Assembly: GCA_028641055.1 (NCBI GenBank)
Contig: CM054062.1
Coordinates: 174,053,642-174,117,641, forward strand
Direction: 5' to 3'
Length of the DNA stretch: 64,000 nucleotides
Origin: Alopecurus myosuroides
Lineage: Eukaryota > Streptophyta > Magnoliopsida > Poales > Poaceae
This document shows, one piece after another, positions 23,724 to 33,771 of this stretch. Made by a program: the position numbers and the translations under genes. The notes under the pieces were generated by a model. It did no database searches and was not told where the DNA came from. It saw nothing but the letters and a program-made list of their open reading frames with translations. How positions within the stretch are numbered: the stretch's first letter is position 1; each line of letters starts with the position of its first letter.

Positions 23724-23823
23724 CTCTCTAGGATTGACCGTGGGGAAGGCTAACATGGGGGAGCGCTTTGGGGCGAAGCGCGGAGTTTACCCATGTCCAG
23801 GTTAGCCGGAGAGGCTCCCTACT
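23683..23823 (-). repeat. 5' LTR of element A, partial
   Basis: The 141 bp from TGATGTATTCCATG to the insertion point of B are the U5 end of A's 5' LTR on the minus strand. They include the ATG of gag and a GTTTACCCATGTCCAGG block resembling the GATTTACCCAGGTTCGG block of E's LTR. The remainder lies beyond element B. Confidence 0.75.
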
Positions 23824-24719
23824 TGTCGGGGGGTTACCCCCGAGTAGGGTAAAGGCAAGTGCTAAAGGCAAGTTCAGAAGGGGTGTTTGGCCGAGTAGTC
23901 GGCTACCTGGTACTCGCTACCCGGTCGACTGCTACCCGTTCTTGCACCTAGACAGCCAGGAGGATGAATCAAGAAGAGTTATGCTCCTCTCAGTAGAAGA
24001 GTGGGTCCGAGTAGAAATGGAGGGAACCTACTCGAGCCAGAAGTCAAAGGAGCCGTTCTGACAACGAATCCCGCGTATCCCGGGTCCGTACTTGGCACTG
24101 TTCACAGCACTGTTCATCTGGGGACGGCGTGCGTGACAGCGACAGTGTGTCAGCAGGGCGTCGCAGGATAGGGGGGACCAACTCTGTGTTCGCACAGTGA
24201 TAACAGACTGGTTACTTGGTCTTGCCCAACGACTTTCCGCATCAGGACAAGCTTAGAAACCAAAGCTGTCAGCGGGAACTCGGAAGAAGGACGGTGTGCA
24301 CACAATGTCGACACTTGTTTGTATTTGGCTGTATCCGGCTGGGCACCAAGTATATAAGGTGCCCCGCCGCCTCCTGCGCGAGGGACGACGCTGCGATCCT
24401 GCGAATGCTGACCTAGAGTGCTCACTACGTAGAGATTCTTGACCTAGTTCTACCCGTAGAGAGAAGAGTGGCTACTCGGTAGCAAGAACCATTGTACTGT
24501 GGCTACTCGGTGAGACATCAGAATACAGAAAGAAAGGCAGGAGTAGGGGTTTTACCTCCTCACGAGGGCCCTGAACCTGGGTAGATCGTGTTGTTTGCAG
24601 TGCTAGTTTCATCCTTCACGCGTCTACTCGTCGCGTGATCCCTCCCCGAGCGCCTCCAGCGTCCTTCGTCCCCACATCTTTAGCCATCCTATGGCATCTG
24701 CCGTGACACCACCACGACA
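23824..24719 (+). repeat. 5' LTR of element B
   Basis: I place the LTR from TGTCGGGGGGTTACCCCC to ACGACA just before the PBS; the terminal TGTCG/CGACA form an inverted repeat. The right end is firm because the PBS follows. The left end is inferred from the termini and the break in A's LTR; no second LTR is in the window to confirm it. Confidence 0.7.
24351..24358 (+). promoter_or_regulatory. TATA box in 5' LTR of B
   Basis: TATATAAG lies about 370 nt before the LTR end and is followed by GC-rich sequence, which fits a U3 promoter with transcription starting around 24385. Confidence 0.6.
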
Positions 24720-27700
24720 GTTGGCGCCCACCGTGGGGCAACCAGCGGCGCTGGCTGGAGTTTCCGTTCGGACGGGATCGATTTCTGCTACCGGAGAGCG
24801 CGTGGTCTATGGCCTTGTCCAAAGATTCGGCTCCTTCGACTTCGTCACCGACAACGCCGGTGATTTCGGCGGCAAGGCCATGACGGAGGGCGGCACGGTG
24901 CTTTCTTTCGGTGCGCACCTCGTCTACGTCGCCACCGTCATCGACCGCGATTACCCCGAGCTGGTGCATGACGCGGAGGATCCACCCGCCGTTATCGCCG
25001 CACGCGGGAGGCCATCGAGCCGCTCTGCGAGCGTCGCGGAGGTGATGATGACTGGCCCTGCTGCTGGTGCCGGGAAGGGCGCGGCTGTTACCGCTGCGGT
25101 CGTCGTCGAGGATCTCGCTGGCTCTAGTGCTGGCGGGAAGACGCACAAGCCTTACGAGAAGGAGTGCAACCTTCCACTCTCCACTACTCCGACGATCCCT
25201 GCGTCTGCTGCGCGGACGGGTATGCTGCCTCCCACCGACCTCGAGCTCCTGACCATGAAGGCGCAGCTCGACCGGCAGCGCCAGGAGCTGCTCGCTGAGC
25301 AGGCGGAGTTGGAGAAGATCAGGCTAGAGCTTAGCTTAGATCAGCTTGAGTACAACAAGGCTCACGGGTTCACACGAGTTATTAGGAGGGCTAGCAAAGT
25401 AGGTGCTACGCGTCGCAACCTAGGTGCCGAGATGGCGACTGTTGTAGAGGCTCCCAGTCAGTCCGCCACCGCAAACACCTCCACCCGACCCAGATACAGC
25501 ACGCCCGCCAAGACACTTAGAGCTGCTGAGGCCGTAGCTGCCGAGTTGCCGCATCTAGTTGGCGATGCGCGCGTTAGGCAGCAGGAGAGGCTGAACGAGT
25601 TGGTGCTAGAGGCGGCTAGGCAGAACGAGGAGTTCCGGAAAGCCAACCCGGGTGCTGGAGCTTCTCAGGTGGTGCACTCGCATGTGGCCAGATCTAACGA
25701 TCAGGCTTCATCTCCGCATCCTAGCCGTGAGAAAAGCCGGAGTGGGCATTCCAGCAAGGATAGGCAAATGCAGGTGTACGACCCGGCTGTCGCCGCGAAA
25801 CAGCTCGCTGTGCCGCGACAGTCCGGTCAGAAACAGAACGCTGCAGGAGCAGGCTTTCAAGCCCATAAAGCTCAAAGCCAGGCCCGAGCTGGAGAGCGCC
25901 CAGGTCCTTCTCAGCATCCCGCCGCTCAGCCTACTCGGCAGAGGCAGCAGCCGCGTGCAGTGGCGCCAGTCGCCAACCCAGTGGAGTAGCCTGCAGCTGT
26001 GCAGGTGGACAGATATGATGACGGCTACTCGGCCATGGAAATGGCTGGCTATGACATCCTGGATCGCGTGGGCGAGCGCGTGCTGGCGCCTGGAGATGCA
26101 AGGCACCAGCTGGACCAGATCAGCTTGTCGGCGCGGCTTGAGAACACGGGTCCTCCTGGCCCCGAGTGCTTTGGCCCGCGCATCATGAATGAGCCATCCG
26201 TGAAGAACTTCTAGCTCGCAAGAGGCACCAAGAGCTACAACGGCAGCACCAAGCCGCAAGATTGGCTCAATGACTATGTCACCGCAGTCCACATCGCGGG
26301 CGGCAACAGGAGATGGGCAGTGCGGTACGTTCCGCAGATGCTAGAGGGTCCAGCTCGCACTTGGCTCAACAATTTGCCCAAGCACAGCATAAATTGCTGG
26401 CTGGACTTCTCGGACGCCTTCGTCAGCAACTTCACCAGCACCTACAAGAGGCCGAATAGGCCACAGCAGCTGTCTGCTTGCAGGCAGCGAGAAGACGAGA
26501 CGGACCGCGAGTATCTTACTCGGTGGAGCACATTGCGGAACACCTGCGAAGGTGTGAATGAAGCCCAGGCCATTACTTGGTTTGCTCAGGGTTGCAGACA
26601 CGGCAGTATGCTGTGGAAAAGGTTGAAGAGGGAGATGCCAAACACTCTGGCGGAGACCATCAAGATTGCAGATCAGTACGCGCTCGGAGATCCCACCCAG
26701 CCTCTGATGGATTCCTCTGAGCCGAGAAGAAACTTCAACAGCAACAAGCGCAACGAGTTCCGCAACAAGCGCAGGGGTGACCGAATAGACGTTCGGTACG
26801 ACCCTGAGGAGGTGAACGCAGTGGCTGTTGGAGCTGGGGGTAGCCAAAGGCAGAAACCTGCTAGAGCCTACGGGCAGAACCAGAACCAGGGCCAAGGCAA
26901 CAAGAAACCATTCCGTGCTCCTCAGTCGGGTAGCGGCAACTCGGAGCAGACGAGGAAGTTCGTCTTTGACGACATGAAGGATGGCCCATGCAGTTTCCAC
27001 ACTCAGCACCCCTCAAGGCCTGCTAACCACACTACCCGACAGTGCGAGTGGTGGGATCTGATCAGGAATGAAGGCCTGCCTCCTCCTCCTCCTCTGCCAG
27101 CTACAAATGCCAATGTGCATCCTGCTCGCGCACCCGCAGCTCGGCCGCCAGTGTTCCCGAGAAGGGAAAACGTGAACCAAGTGGCTTTAGGAGCCAACCG
27201 TCACTTCAACAATGAGGGCTACCGTAACAACAACAACTACTACAACCGCAACAACAACAGAGGCAGCAACAACTACCAGAGCAACAACAACGGCAACAAT
27301 GAAGGCGGAGGCCGCAACCAGTACCAAGAGCACCATGAGAGCTACATGATCTTCACTTCTGAGCCAGTCGACAAGCAGTCACAGCACAGGCGTGCCATGG
27401 AGGTCAATGCCGTGATCCCTGCAGTTCCTCACTATATGCATTGGTGCAACCAAGAGATCAAGTGGTCCCGAGTAGATCATCCCAAGGTGATGCCCAACCC
27501 GGGTAGCTACGCTTTGGTGGTGGATCCTACCTTCTTGGGTCCCGAGAAGAACGTGAGGTTCAGCAAGGTACTGATCGACAACGGCAGCAGCATCAACATT
27601 GTGTACAAAGACACACTCGAGAAGCTTGGGCTGGCCGAGAACATGCTGCTACCCAGCAAGACCACCTTCCATGGCATTGTGCCGGGAGTCTCGTGCAACC

Positions 27701-28158
27701 CGATTGGCCGAGTGTGGATAGATGTGCTATTCGGCACAAGGGAGAACTGCCGCACAGAGCGCCTGCAGTTCGAGGTGGTTGATCATCAGAGCCCCTATCA
27801 CGCTCTACTCGGCAGGCCTGCTATGAGCAAGTTCATGGACTCTACCCACACGGCATATCTGAAGATGAAGATCCCTGGCCCCAATGGCGTGATTACCATC
27901 TCTGGTGATTACAAGAAGTCCATGGAGTGTGCCTCTGCTGGTTCTCAGTTGGCGGAGTCCATGGTGATCGCTGCCGAGAAGAAAAAGATGTACGAGGTGG
28001 CGGCTATGGCGCAATCCGCGCAAGCTGGTGCGCAGGGCGTGCCGAGTACGCAACATGGGACCGCGTTCCAGGCGTCCCAAGAGACCAAGAAGGTCCAGGT
28101 CGACCCCGAGTTCCCCGACCGTGTAGCCATCATTGGCTCCGGGTTGGCGGAGAAATAG
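24691..28158 (+). pseudogene. Element B gag-protease, two premature TAG codons
   Basis: One frame runs from ATG 24691 to the TAG at 28156-28158. The ATG lies 29 nt inside the LTR, and the frame reads the PBS as RQLAPTVGQ. The N-terminal half has a coiled coil (QLDRQRQELLAEQAELEKIRLEL spans 25265-25335). The capsid-like gag domain (ARTWLNNLPKHSINCWLDFSDAF) lies near 26350-26420. A zinc-finger-like motif CSFHTQHPSRPANHTTRQC is at about 26990-27045, and an Asn-rich tract at 27210-27300. The protease shows KVLIDNGSSINIVY near 27570. Two extra TAG codons (25987-25989, GAG-TAG-CCT; 26212-26214, TTC-TAG-CTC) interrupt gag; both fit CAG-to-TAG transitions. The final TAG, in AAA-TAG-GAA-AGC, is shared with A, E and G and may be a natural readthrough site. 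Confidence 0.85.
24720..24738 (+). other. Primer-binding site of element B
   Basis: GTTGGCGCCCACCGTGGGG follows the LTR end at 24719. The same motif occurs in E and, with one change, in A. It is translated as part of gag. Confidence 0.9.
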
Positions 28159-31100
28159 GAAAGCGAGCTCATCCACTTCCTCCGTGAGAATCGGGACGTA
28201 TTCGCCTGGTCCAATGAAGATTTACCAGGAGTCCCGAGGGAGTTGGTTGAGCACTCGTTACATGTGCGTCCTGACGCCAAGCCAGTGAAGCAGGCTATGC
28301 GCCGCTTCGGAGATGAGAGAAGGAAGGCCATTGGTGACCAGATCACCAAGTTGCTGATAAGCAATTTCATCATGGAGGTGCTGCATCCGGATTGGCTAGC
28401 CAACCCGGTCATGGTCGAGAAGAAGAAGGAGGATCCCAAGGCTGCTACTGCATGGCGCATGTGTGTCGACTACACCGACTTGAACAAGGCATGCCCCAAG
28501 GATCCCTTCCCGCTACCCCGCATCGATCAGGTGATCGATTCCACCGCTGGTTGTGAACTGCTGTCTTTCATAGATGCCTACTCTGGTTTCCACCAGATAG
28601 CTCTCAATCCTGCTGATCAAATAAAGACTACTTTCATTACCCCGTACGGGGCTTATTGCTATCGTGTCATGTGTTTCGGGTTGCGGAATGCGGGTGCTAC
28701 TTATCAGCGGTGCATGCAGAAATGCTTGCACGATCAGCTCGGCAAGAATGTGCAGGTGTACGTAGATGACATTGTCATCAAAACGAATAAAACACATACT
28801 CTGCTTGCCGACCTGGAGGAAACTTTTGCCAACCTGCGCAAGTATAAAATGAAGCTGAACCCGAGTAAATGCACCTTTGGTGTCCCGGCTGGCAAGCTAC
28901 TCGGCTTCCTGGTGTCTAGTCGGGGCATTGAAGCCAATCCTTCAAAGATAAAAGCTATTGAGAGCATGTCTTTGCCGAGATCCCTGAAGGATGTGCAAAA
29001 ATTCACTGGTTGCTTGGCATCTCTGAGCCGGTTCCTGGGCCGAATGGGCGAGAAGGCCCTGCCTCTGTACCAGCTGATGAAGAAAAGTGACAAGTTTGTC
29101 TGGACTCCGCAAGCGGACGTGGCATTCAACGAGCTGAAGGCAATGCTGGCTAGCGCTCCCATCTTGGCTAGTCCGCTACCCAAGGAGCCAATGCTGCTGT
29201 ACATCGCTGCTACTAACCGAGTAGTCAGCGTGGTGATTGTGGTGGAGCGAGAAGAAGAAGGCAAGAGTGTGCAGCGTCCAGTGTACTACCTCAGCGAAGT
29301 GTTGTCTAGCTCCAAGCAAAACTACCCGCATTACCAGAAGATGACCTACGGCGTGTACCTGGGCGCCAAGAAGCTAAAGCATTACTTCCAAGAGCATCCT
29401 ATCACGGTTGTGAGCTCTGCTCCCATCTCGGATATCATGGGCAACAAGGAGGCGAGTGGTCGAGTAGCCAAGTGGGCAATCGAGCTGGCCGCGTACGCCC
29501 CCGCGTACGCGAGAAGAGAAGCCATCAAGTCTCAGATCCTGGCAGAGTTTCTGGTGGATTGGGCCGAGGTGCAGTACGAACCTCCTGCTCCAGTTTCGAA
29601 TTACTGGAAGATGCACTTTGATGGCTCGAAGGTGAAGGAAGGCCTTGGTGCTGGCGTAGTGCTTACGTCACCCAAGCGAGATCAACTCAAGTACGTGCTG
29701 CAGATTCATTTCAAGGCGTCCAACAACGTAGCAGAATATGAGGCAGTGGTGCACGGCTTGCGAGTAGCCAAGGAGGTTGGCGTGCAGCGCATTATATGCT
29801 ATGGCGATTCAGATCTGGTGGTGCAGCAAGTCTGTGGCACTTGGGATGCTCTAGATGCCAACATGGCATCATATCGCTTCCTGGTACAGTCTATGACTGG
29901 ATTCTTCGAAGGCTGCGAGTTCCAGCACATTCACCGAGCAGAGAACGAAGCGGCAGACGAGCTGTCCAAGTTGGGATCTTCTCGGCAATCCATCCCGGCG
30001 GGGGTTGCCTTGGAGCACCTGAGGAAGCCATCCATCAAGCCATCTCCCAACTCGGAATCCATATTTGTTCCTTCTCTGCCAAGTGAAGAATCCGTTCCAA
30101 TGGAGATTGACTGGGAGAATGCAACAGAGAACCCGGGGACTGCCGCTCCCTACTCGGGGACTGCCGCTCCCTACTCGGGGACTGCCGCTCCCTACTCGGG
30201 GACTGCTACTCCATACTCGGGGACTGCTGTCCTTAACCCGGGGACTGTCGCATTCATTGAGGAGGTCCTTGCCAATCGTTCAGGGCTCCAAAGAAGTGCT
30301 CCCAACCCTAAAGAGCAGCCAGAGATGCCTGTCCCAATGGAAGTGGACGAACCAGTGTTTCCCACACGGGAGACACCGAGTTGGGCCATGCCCATATTAT
30401 CCTTTCTAAAGGACGGTACTCTGCCAGAAGACGAGGTGGCCGCAAGGCAAATTCAGAGAAGGTCCAAGGGCTACACTATATTCAGAGATGTGCTGCACAA
30501 AAGAAGTGCCACCGGCGTGCTGCAACGTTGTGTGGACCCAGAAGAAGGAGGAGAAATTCTGTTGGAAATACACCAAGGAGAATGCGGGCACCATGCCTCT
30601 TCTCGGGCATTGGTCAAGAAAGATTTTCGGCATGGCTTCTACTGGCTCACAGCTCTGCAGCAAGCTGAAGACATCGTGAGGAAGTGCAATGGCTGCCAGA
30701 TGTTCGCGAGTAAGATTCACATGCCTGCTTCCGAGTTGAAGACAATTCCTATCACATGGCCGTTTGCCGTATGGTGCCTGGATATGGTTGGCCCCTTCAA
30801 GCCGGCTAAAGGCAACATGACACACATCTTGGTCATGGTGGACAAGTTCACCAAGTGGATTGAAGTGAAGCCTATTCGGAAGTGCGATGGAGCTACAGCC
30901 GTGAGATTCTTAAAGGATGTGATCCTGAGATACGGCTACCCGCACAGCATCATCACCGACACCGGCACAAATTTCGCAGAGGGGGCAATGGTGCGGTTCT
31001 GCAGAGATAAGCACATCCGACTAGATGTTGCATCTGTTGCGCATCCCGCCTCCAATGGGCAAGTGGAAAGAGCAAACGGCATGGTGCTGGCAGGCATAAA

Positions 31101-31647
31101 GCCAAGGATGATTGATCCATTGCTGAAAACACCTGGGTGTTGGCTAGACGAGTTGCCAGCGGTGTTGTGGAGTCTAAGGACTACCCCTAACCGGTCAACC
31201 GGCTACACGCCATTCTTCTTGGTATACGGGGCTGAGGCCGTGTTACCAATAGACTTAGAGCATGACTCCCCTCGAGTAACCCTCTACACCGAGGTAGAGG
31301 CGAGAGAAGCTCGAGAAGACGACGTTGACCTGCTCGAAGAAGCAAGAGAGCTCACTCTGTCACGTTCGGCTATCTACCAGCAAAACCTGCGGCGTTATCA
31401 TAGCCGAAAGGTGAACCCAAGGGTTTTCCGAGAAGGAGACATGGTCCTCAGGCTTGTGCAACGCACAGCCGGGATGCACAAATTGTCTCCTCCATGGGAA
31501 GGGCCCTTCATTGTGAGCAAAGCGCTGCACAATGACGCCTATTATCTCGTGGACATACGTCCATCACAGGAGAACAGGGCAGATAAAGCTGGAGAGGAAA
31601 CCAAGCGCCCTTGGAATGTAGCCCTACTTCGTCGCTTTCATTCGTGA
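28159..31647 (+). CDS. Element B pol: RT, dual RNase H, integrase
   Basis: The frame is open from the codon after the TAG to the stop at 31645-31647 (1162 codons), in phase with gag. RT shows CVDYTDLNKACPKDPFPLPR, SFIDAYSGFHQI and YVDDIVIK (28757-28780). A first RNase H remnant (HYFQEHPITVV) is followed by a second RNase H with HFDGSKVKEGLGAGVV, ASNNVAEYEAVVHG, GDSDLV and the final acidic Asp in AADELS, the dual arrangement typical of Tat elements. Integrase has the zinc finger HQGECGHH...CNGCQ, catalytic Asp in CLDMVGPF, ITDTGTNF, and Glu in SNGQVERANG. The linker between RNase H and integrase contains a 21-bp minisatellite (30125-30250). Translation would need readthrough of the preceding UAG or another route. 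Confidence 0.9.
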   Translation, partial: ESELIHFLRENRDVFAWSNEDLPGVPRELVEHSLHVRPDAKPVKQAMRRFGDERRKAIGDQITKLLISNFIMEVLHPDWLANPVMVEKKKEDPKAATAWRMCVDYTDLNKACPKDPFPLPRIDQVIDSTAGCELLSFIDAYSGFHQIALNPADQIKTTFITPYGAYCYRVMCFGLRNAGATYQRCMQKCLHDQLGKNVQVYVDDIVIKTNKTHTLLADLEETFANLRKYKMKLNPSKCTFGVPAGKLLGFLVSSRGIEANPSKIKAIESMSLPRSLKDVQKFTGCLASLSRFLGRMGEKALPLYQLMKKSDKFVWTPQADVAFNELKAMLASAPILASPLPKEPMLLYIAATNRVVSVVIVVEREEEGKSVQRPVYYLSEVLSSSKQNYPHYQKMTYGVYLGAKKLKHYFQEHPITVVSSAPISDIMGNKEASGRVAKWAIELAAYAPAYARREAIKSQILAEFLVDWAEVQYEPPAPVSNYWKMHFDGSKVKEGLGAGVVLTSPKRDQLKYVLQIHFKASNNVAEYEAVVHGLRVAKEVGVQRIICYGDSDLVVQQVCGTWDALDANMASYRFLVQSMTGFFEGCEFQHIHRAENEAADELSKLGSSRQSIPAGVALEHLRKPSIKPSPNSESIFVPSLPSEESVPMEIDWENATENPGTAAPYSGTAAPYSGTAAPYSGTATPYSGTAVLNPGTVAFIEEVLANRSGLQRSAPNPKEQPEMPVPMEVDEPVFPTRETPSWAMPILSFLKDGTLPEDEVAARQIQRRSKGYTIFRDVLHKRSATGVLQRCVDPEEGGEILLEIHQGECGHHASSRALVKKDFRHGFYWLTALQQAEDIVRKCNGCQMFASKIHMPASELKTIPITWPFAVWCLDMVGPFKPAKGNMTHILVMVDKFTKWIEVKPIRKCDGATAVRFLKDVILRYGYPHSIITDTGTNFAEGAMVRFCRDKHIRLDVASVAHPASNGQVERANGMVLAGIKPRMIDPLLKTPGCWLDELPAVLWSLRTTPNRSTGYTPFFLVYGAEAVLPIDLEHDSPRVTLYTEVEAREAREDDVDLLEEARELTLSRSAIYQQNLRRYHSRKVNPRVFREGDMVLRLVQRTAGMHKLSPPWEGPFIVSKALHNDAYYLVDIRPSQENRADKAGEETKRPWNVALLRRFHS
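30125..30250 (+). repeat. 21-bp coding minisatellite in pol of B
   Basis: About five to six tandem copies of a 21-bp unit (ACTCGGGGACTGCCGCTCCCT and variants) encode the heptapeptide GTAAPYS. Because the unit is a multiple of three, the pol frame is kept. The unit's CTCGGGGACT core resembles polypurine-tract sequences of these elements. Confidence 0.85.
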
Positions 31648-32318
31648 GCAAAGATGTGTATGTACCCTCTTATCCGAGTTGAAATTCTATTATGCAATCT
31701 GAAATTGAACTCGGGGACTGCCCTCGCCTAAATTTGCTCTGTGTGTTCCTACCTGGCTTTACTTTTGTCCATTCGGTTGCTCTGCTTAAAATTTCACGAG
31801 TACATCTAGTACTGTGTTTAAACCTACATGCCAACTCTTCGACTTTGCTGCTGTCCGAAACCCGGCTTCATGGCAAGCAAGAGAACAAGCAAAAGGTCAA
31901 TGAGCACGGGAAAAATTACTAAGGAAAGAAAAAGCGCAGAAACCGAGTAGGATGTTTTTTACTATTGTTTCTTGTTAACTCCTTCTCGGCTAAGTGGTGG
32001 GCTGCGTTACCATGAGTATTTCTAAGTGGCTAAGTATTTGCAACTCCAACTTTGAATTCTTGTGACTCGAATACCAAAAAAGCAACAAGTTGCGGGTAAG
32101 AGCTGAGATAAAAAGGAAGAGCGAATAAGAAACGCAACTCGGGGACTCGCATGATAACGCAACCCGGCATTCGAGCCAAAGTTGCTCAAATTGACTAAGC
32201 TAAATATCAAACATGAATAAAACTGAGTAGCAAACGACAAGGATAATTGTTTCGATACATCTGCACCCGGCATCCCGGGGATCTGATAAGTGTCTGAAGG
32301 ATAAAGTGCAGGATAGGA
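31648..32318. other. Convergent 3' spacer of element B
   Basis: This lies between the stop of plus-strand pol and the stop of the minus-strand antisense gene. It contains CTCGGGGACT motifs near 31712 and 32138 that resemble a polypurine tract. No coding sequence is evident. Confidence 0.6.
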
Positions 32319-32765
32319 TCAGGTAGAAGCGGCAGTGTTCTCGGCGCTGGCGTTGGTGGCTTCAGCGTCAGCACTGACCTTGGCGGCTTCAGCTTCAATG
32401 TTGGCCTTAGCAGCATCAACTTCCGAGTTGGCGGTGTCGGCCTTCGCGGCATCCGCATCTGGCTCAGTAGCAGCCTGATCTGAAGTGGCTGTAGCCACCG
32501 AGATGGCCCCCGTCGCCGAGGTGGAGGCAGTCGCTTGGGCACGGAGGCGAGCCGTGTCGTCAAGGGCAGCTCCTGACGAGGTGCCAAACTCGAGCGCGGC
32601 GGTGTCGATTGTCATCCCTTCGCTCTCGGCCTCATCATCACTGCCCGCGACGAGCGCGGCCTTCCCCTTCCCGGTCTCGCTCTCTGGAGTCTCGAAGCAG
32701 CTCAGATCCAGCTCTTCCTCATCCATTTCTTCGCCTTCGCCCCCCTCATCGCCTTCGTCCACCTC
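32319..32765 (-). pseudogene. Antisense gene of B, last exon 3' part (acidic and Ala-rich C terminus)
   Basis: Read on the minus strand, the frame continues in phase from 42296 across the H insertion and ends with TGA complementing 32319-32321. The product is first acidic (DEGDEGGEGEEMDEEELDL) and then Ala/Thr/Glu/Asp-rich with repeated AA-K-A-D-x-E motifs. The intact reading phase across the target duplication shows it was one exon before H inserted. I know no function for it; the acidic C terminus is a feature shared with the antisense products of A and E. Confidence 0.75.
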
Positions 32766-32945
32766 GGTGTTGTCGCACCCGGACTTCTAGGGGATACTCA
32801 CAGTCCGTCAAACAGTAGATGAATGGCTTACGGGGCATACCGGCACCCGCATCTCAATATGAGCAGGCCAACACGTAAACGTGTGACAACCATTACCTTA
32901 CTATTCATCGTCTGCGCAAACCATCCCGTAGAAATCCAGATACTT

Positions 32946-32988
32946 CCGTTGACGTACTTCAAAACATACACACATGGTACGTCAACGG
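32946..32988. repeat. 12-bp inverted repeat with 19-nt loop in 3' LTR of H
   Basis: Arms CCGTTGACGTAC (32946-32957) and GTACGTCAACGG (32977-32988). Identical arms occur in the other LTR (38235-38246 and 38266-38277) and in the older copy I, while the loop has changed. Confidence 0.85.
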
Positions 32989-33743
32989 CATTGGAACAAG
33001 TGATATCACAACAGATCTCTACGACACAAAAGATTGAAATAAGTTGCAACTGGCCCTCACTAGGGCAGAGAATAGCAAATGCAATCATTCAGGGGGCACA
33101 TGCCCCAACAATTCATCATTACATCACAGCGGAAGCATTCAACATGTCTGAGTACAGACAAGAACCAAATAGGCCTAAGAGGCCGGAAACGAAAAGACGG
33201 AGCCCATCCACGAAGTCTCGGATCCTGCCCGGGTCCGCTATCTACTCGTCAGCAGTCTCGTCGTCATACTCCACGTAGTAGCCACCATGTAGATCCTCGG
33301 AAACGTCGTCTGCGTAAACCACAGCCCCAAAGGGGTCAGTACTTAAACGTACTGGCAAGCAAGACTCACAGTTCACCAAAGTGTAACCCGTCAACACCAA
33401 GCACAGATGCTTTGGGTTCAACGGAAGGAAAGGGGATATAAAAGATGCTGCAACTGGCTGCACTAACCAACTACAGAGTTTCTACCACTTTCGGCTAACA
33501 GAAAGGAGATAAGATCGAGGATTGTAACCAACTGAAAGATAACTTCAAACAAACCCATCCTGGATCTCGCCCCTTATCCAAAGAAGCAATCCTAGGATAA
33601 CTCACACAGTTGAATTAATGATGGTTCAGGTTATTGTGTCAATAGACCTATTACTAGTCAGGTTATTATAGTTAGGTGTAAGTTGTCTGAGTACTTGTTA
33701 GCCAGTACTTTCACCAAGTAATCCATAACCGCGGAAAACACGG

Positions 33744-33771
33744 CTTCTCGAGAAGATTTATCCCTGCAGGG
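33744..33771. repeat. Paired palindromes in 3' LTR of H
   Basis: CTTCTCGAGAAG (33744-33755) and CCCTGCAGGG (33762-33771) are perfect palindromes, repeated in the 5' LTR and conserved in I and F. Confidence 0.8.

Larger units (their letters stand above)
1727..23823 (-). mobile_element. Element A: old Tat-lineage Ty3/gypsy retrotransposon, split by G, J, B and I
   Basis: A is the host into which the other left-side elements inserted. Read on the minus strand it shows a partial 5' LTR (23683-23823), PBS (23663-23682), gag-protease, an in-frame UAG, RT, RNase H and integrase, and then a plus-strand antisense gene at its 3' end. All parts align by eye with the intact element E. Segments belonging to A are 1727-6444, 16898-20034 and 21631-23823. 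The 3' LTR must lie left of the window, beyond element I; the rest of the 5' LTR lies beyond element B. Every frame carries stops and frameshifts, so A is not autonomous. Confidence 0.85.

Noticed and set aside
32823..33278. A 151-residue open frame near the end of the LARD LTR, repeated at 38112-38567
   Set aside because: Present twice only because LTRs are duplicated; it is antisense to the element, has no recognisable domain, and the older copy I has it broken.
33430..33441. TATA-like GATATAAAAG on the plus strand of H's LTR
   Set aside because: Element H is on the minus strand and no gene follows on the plus strand.
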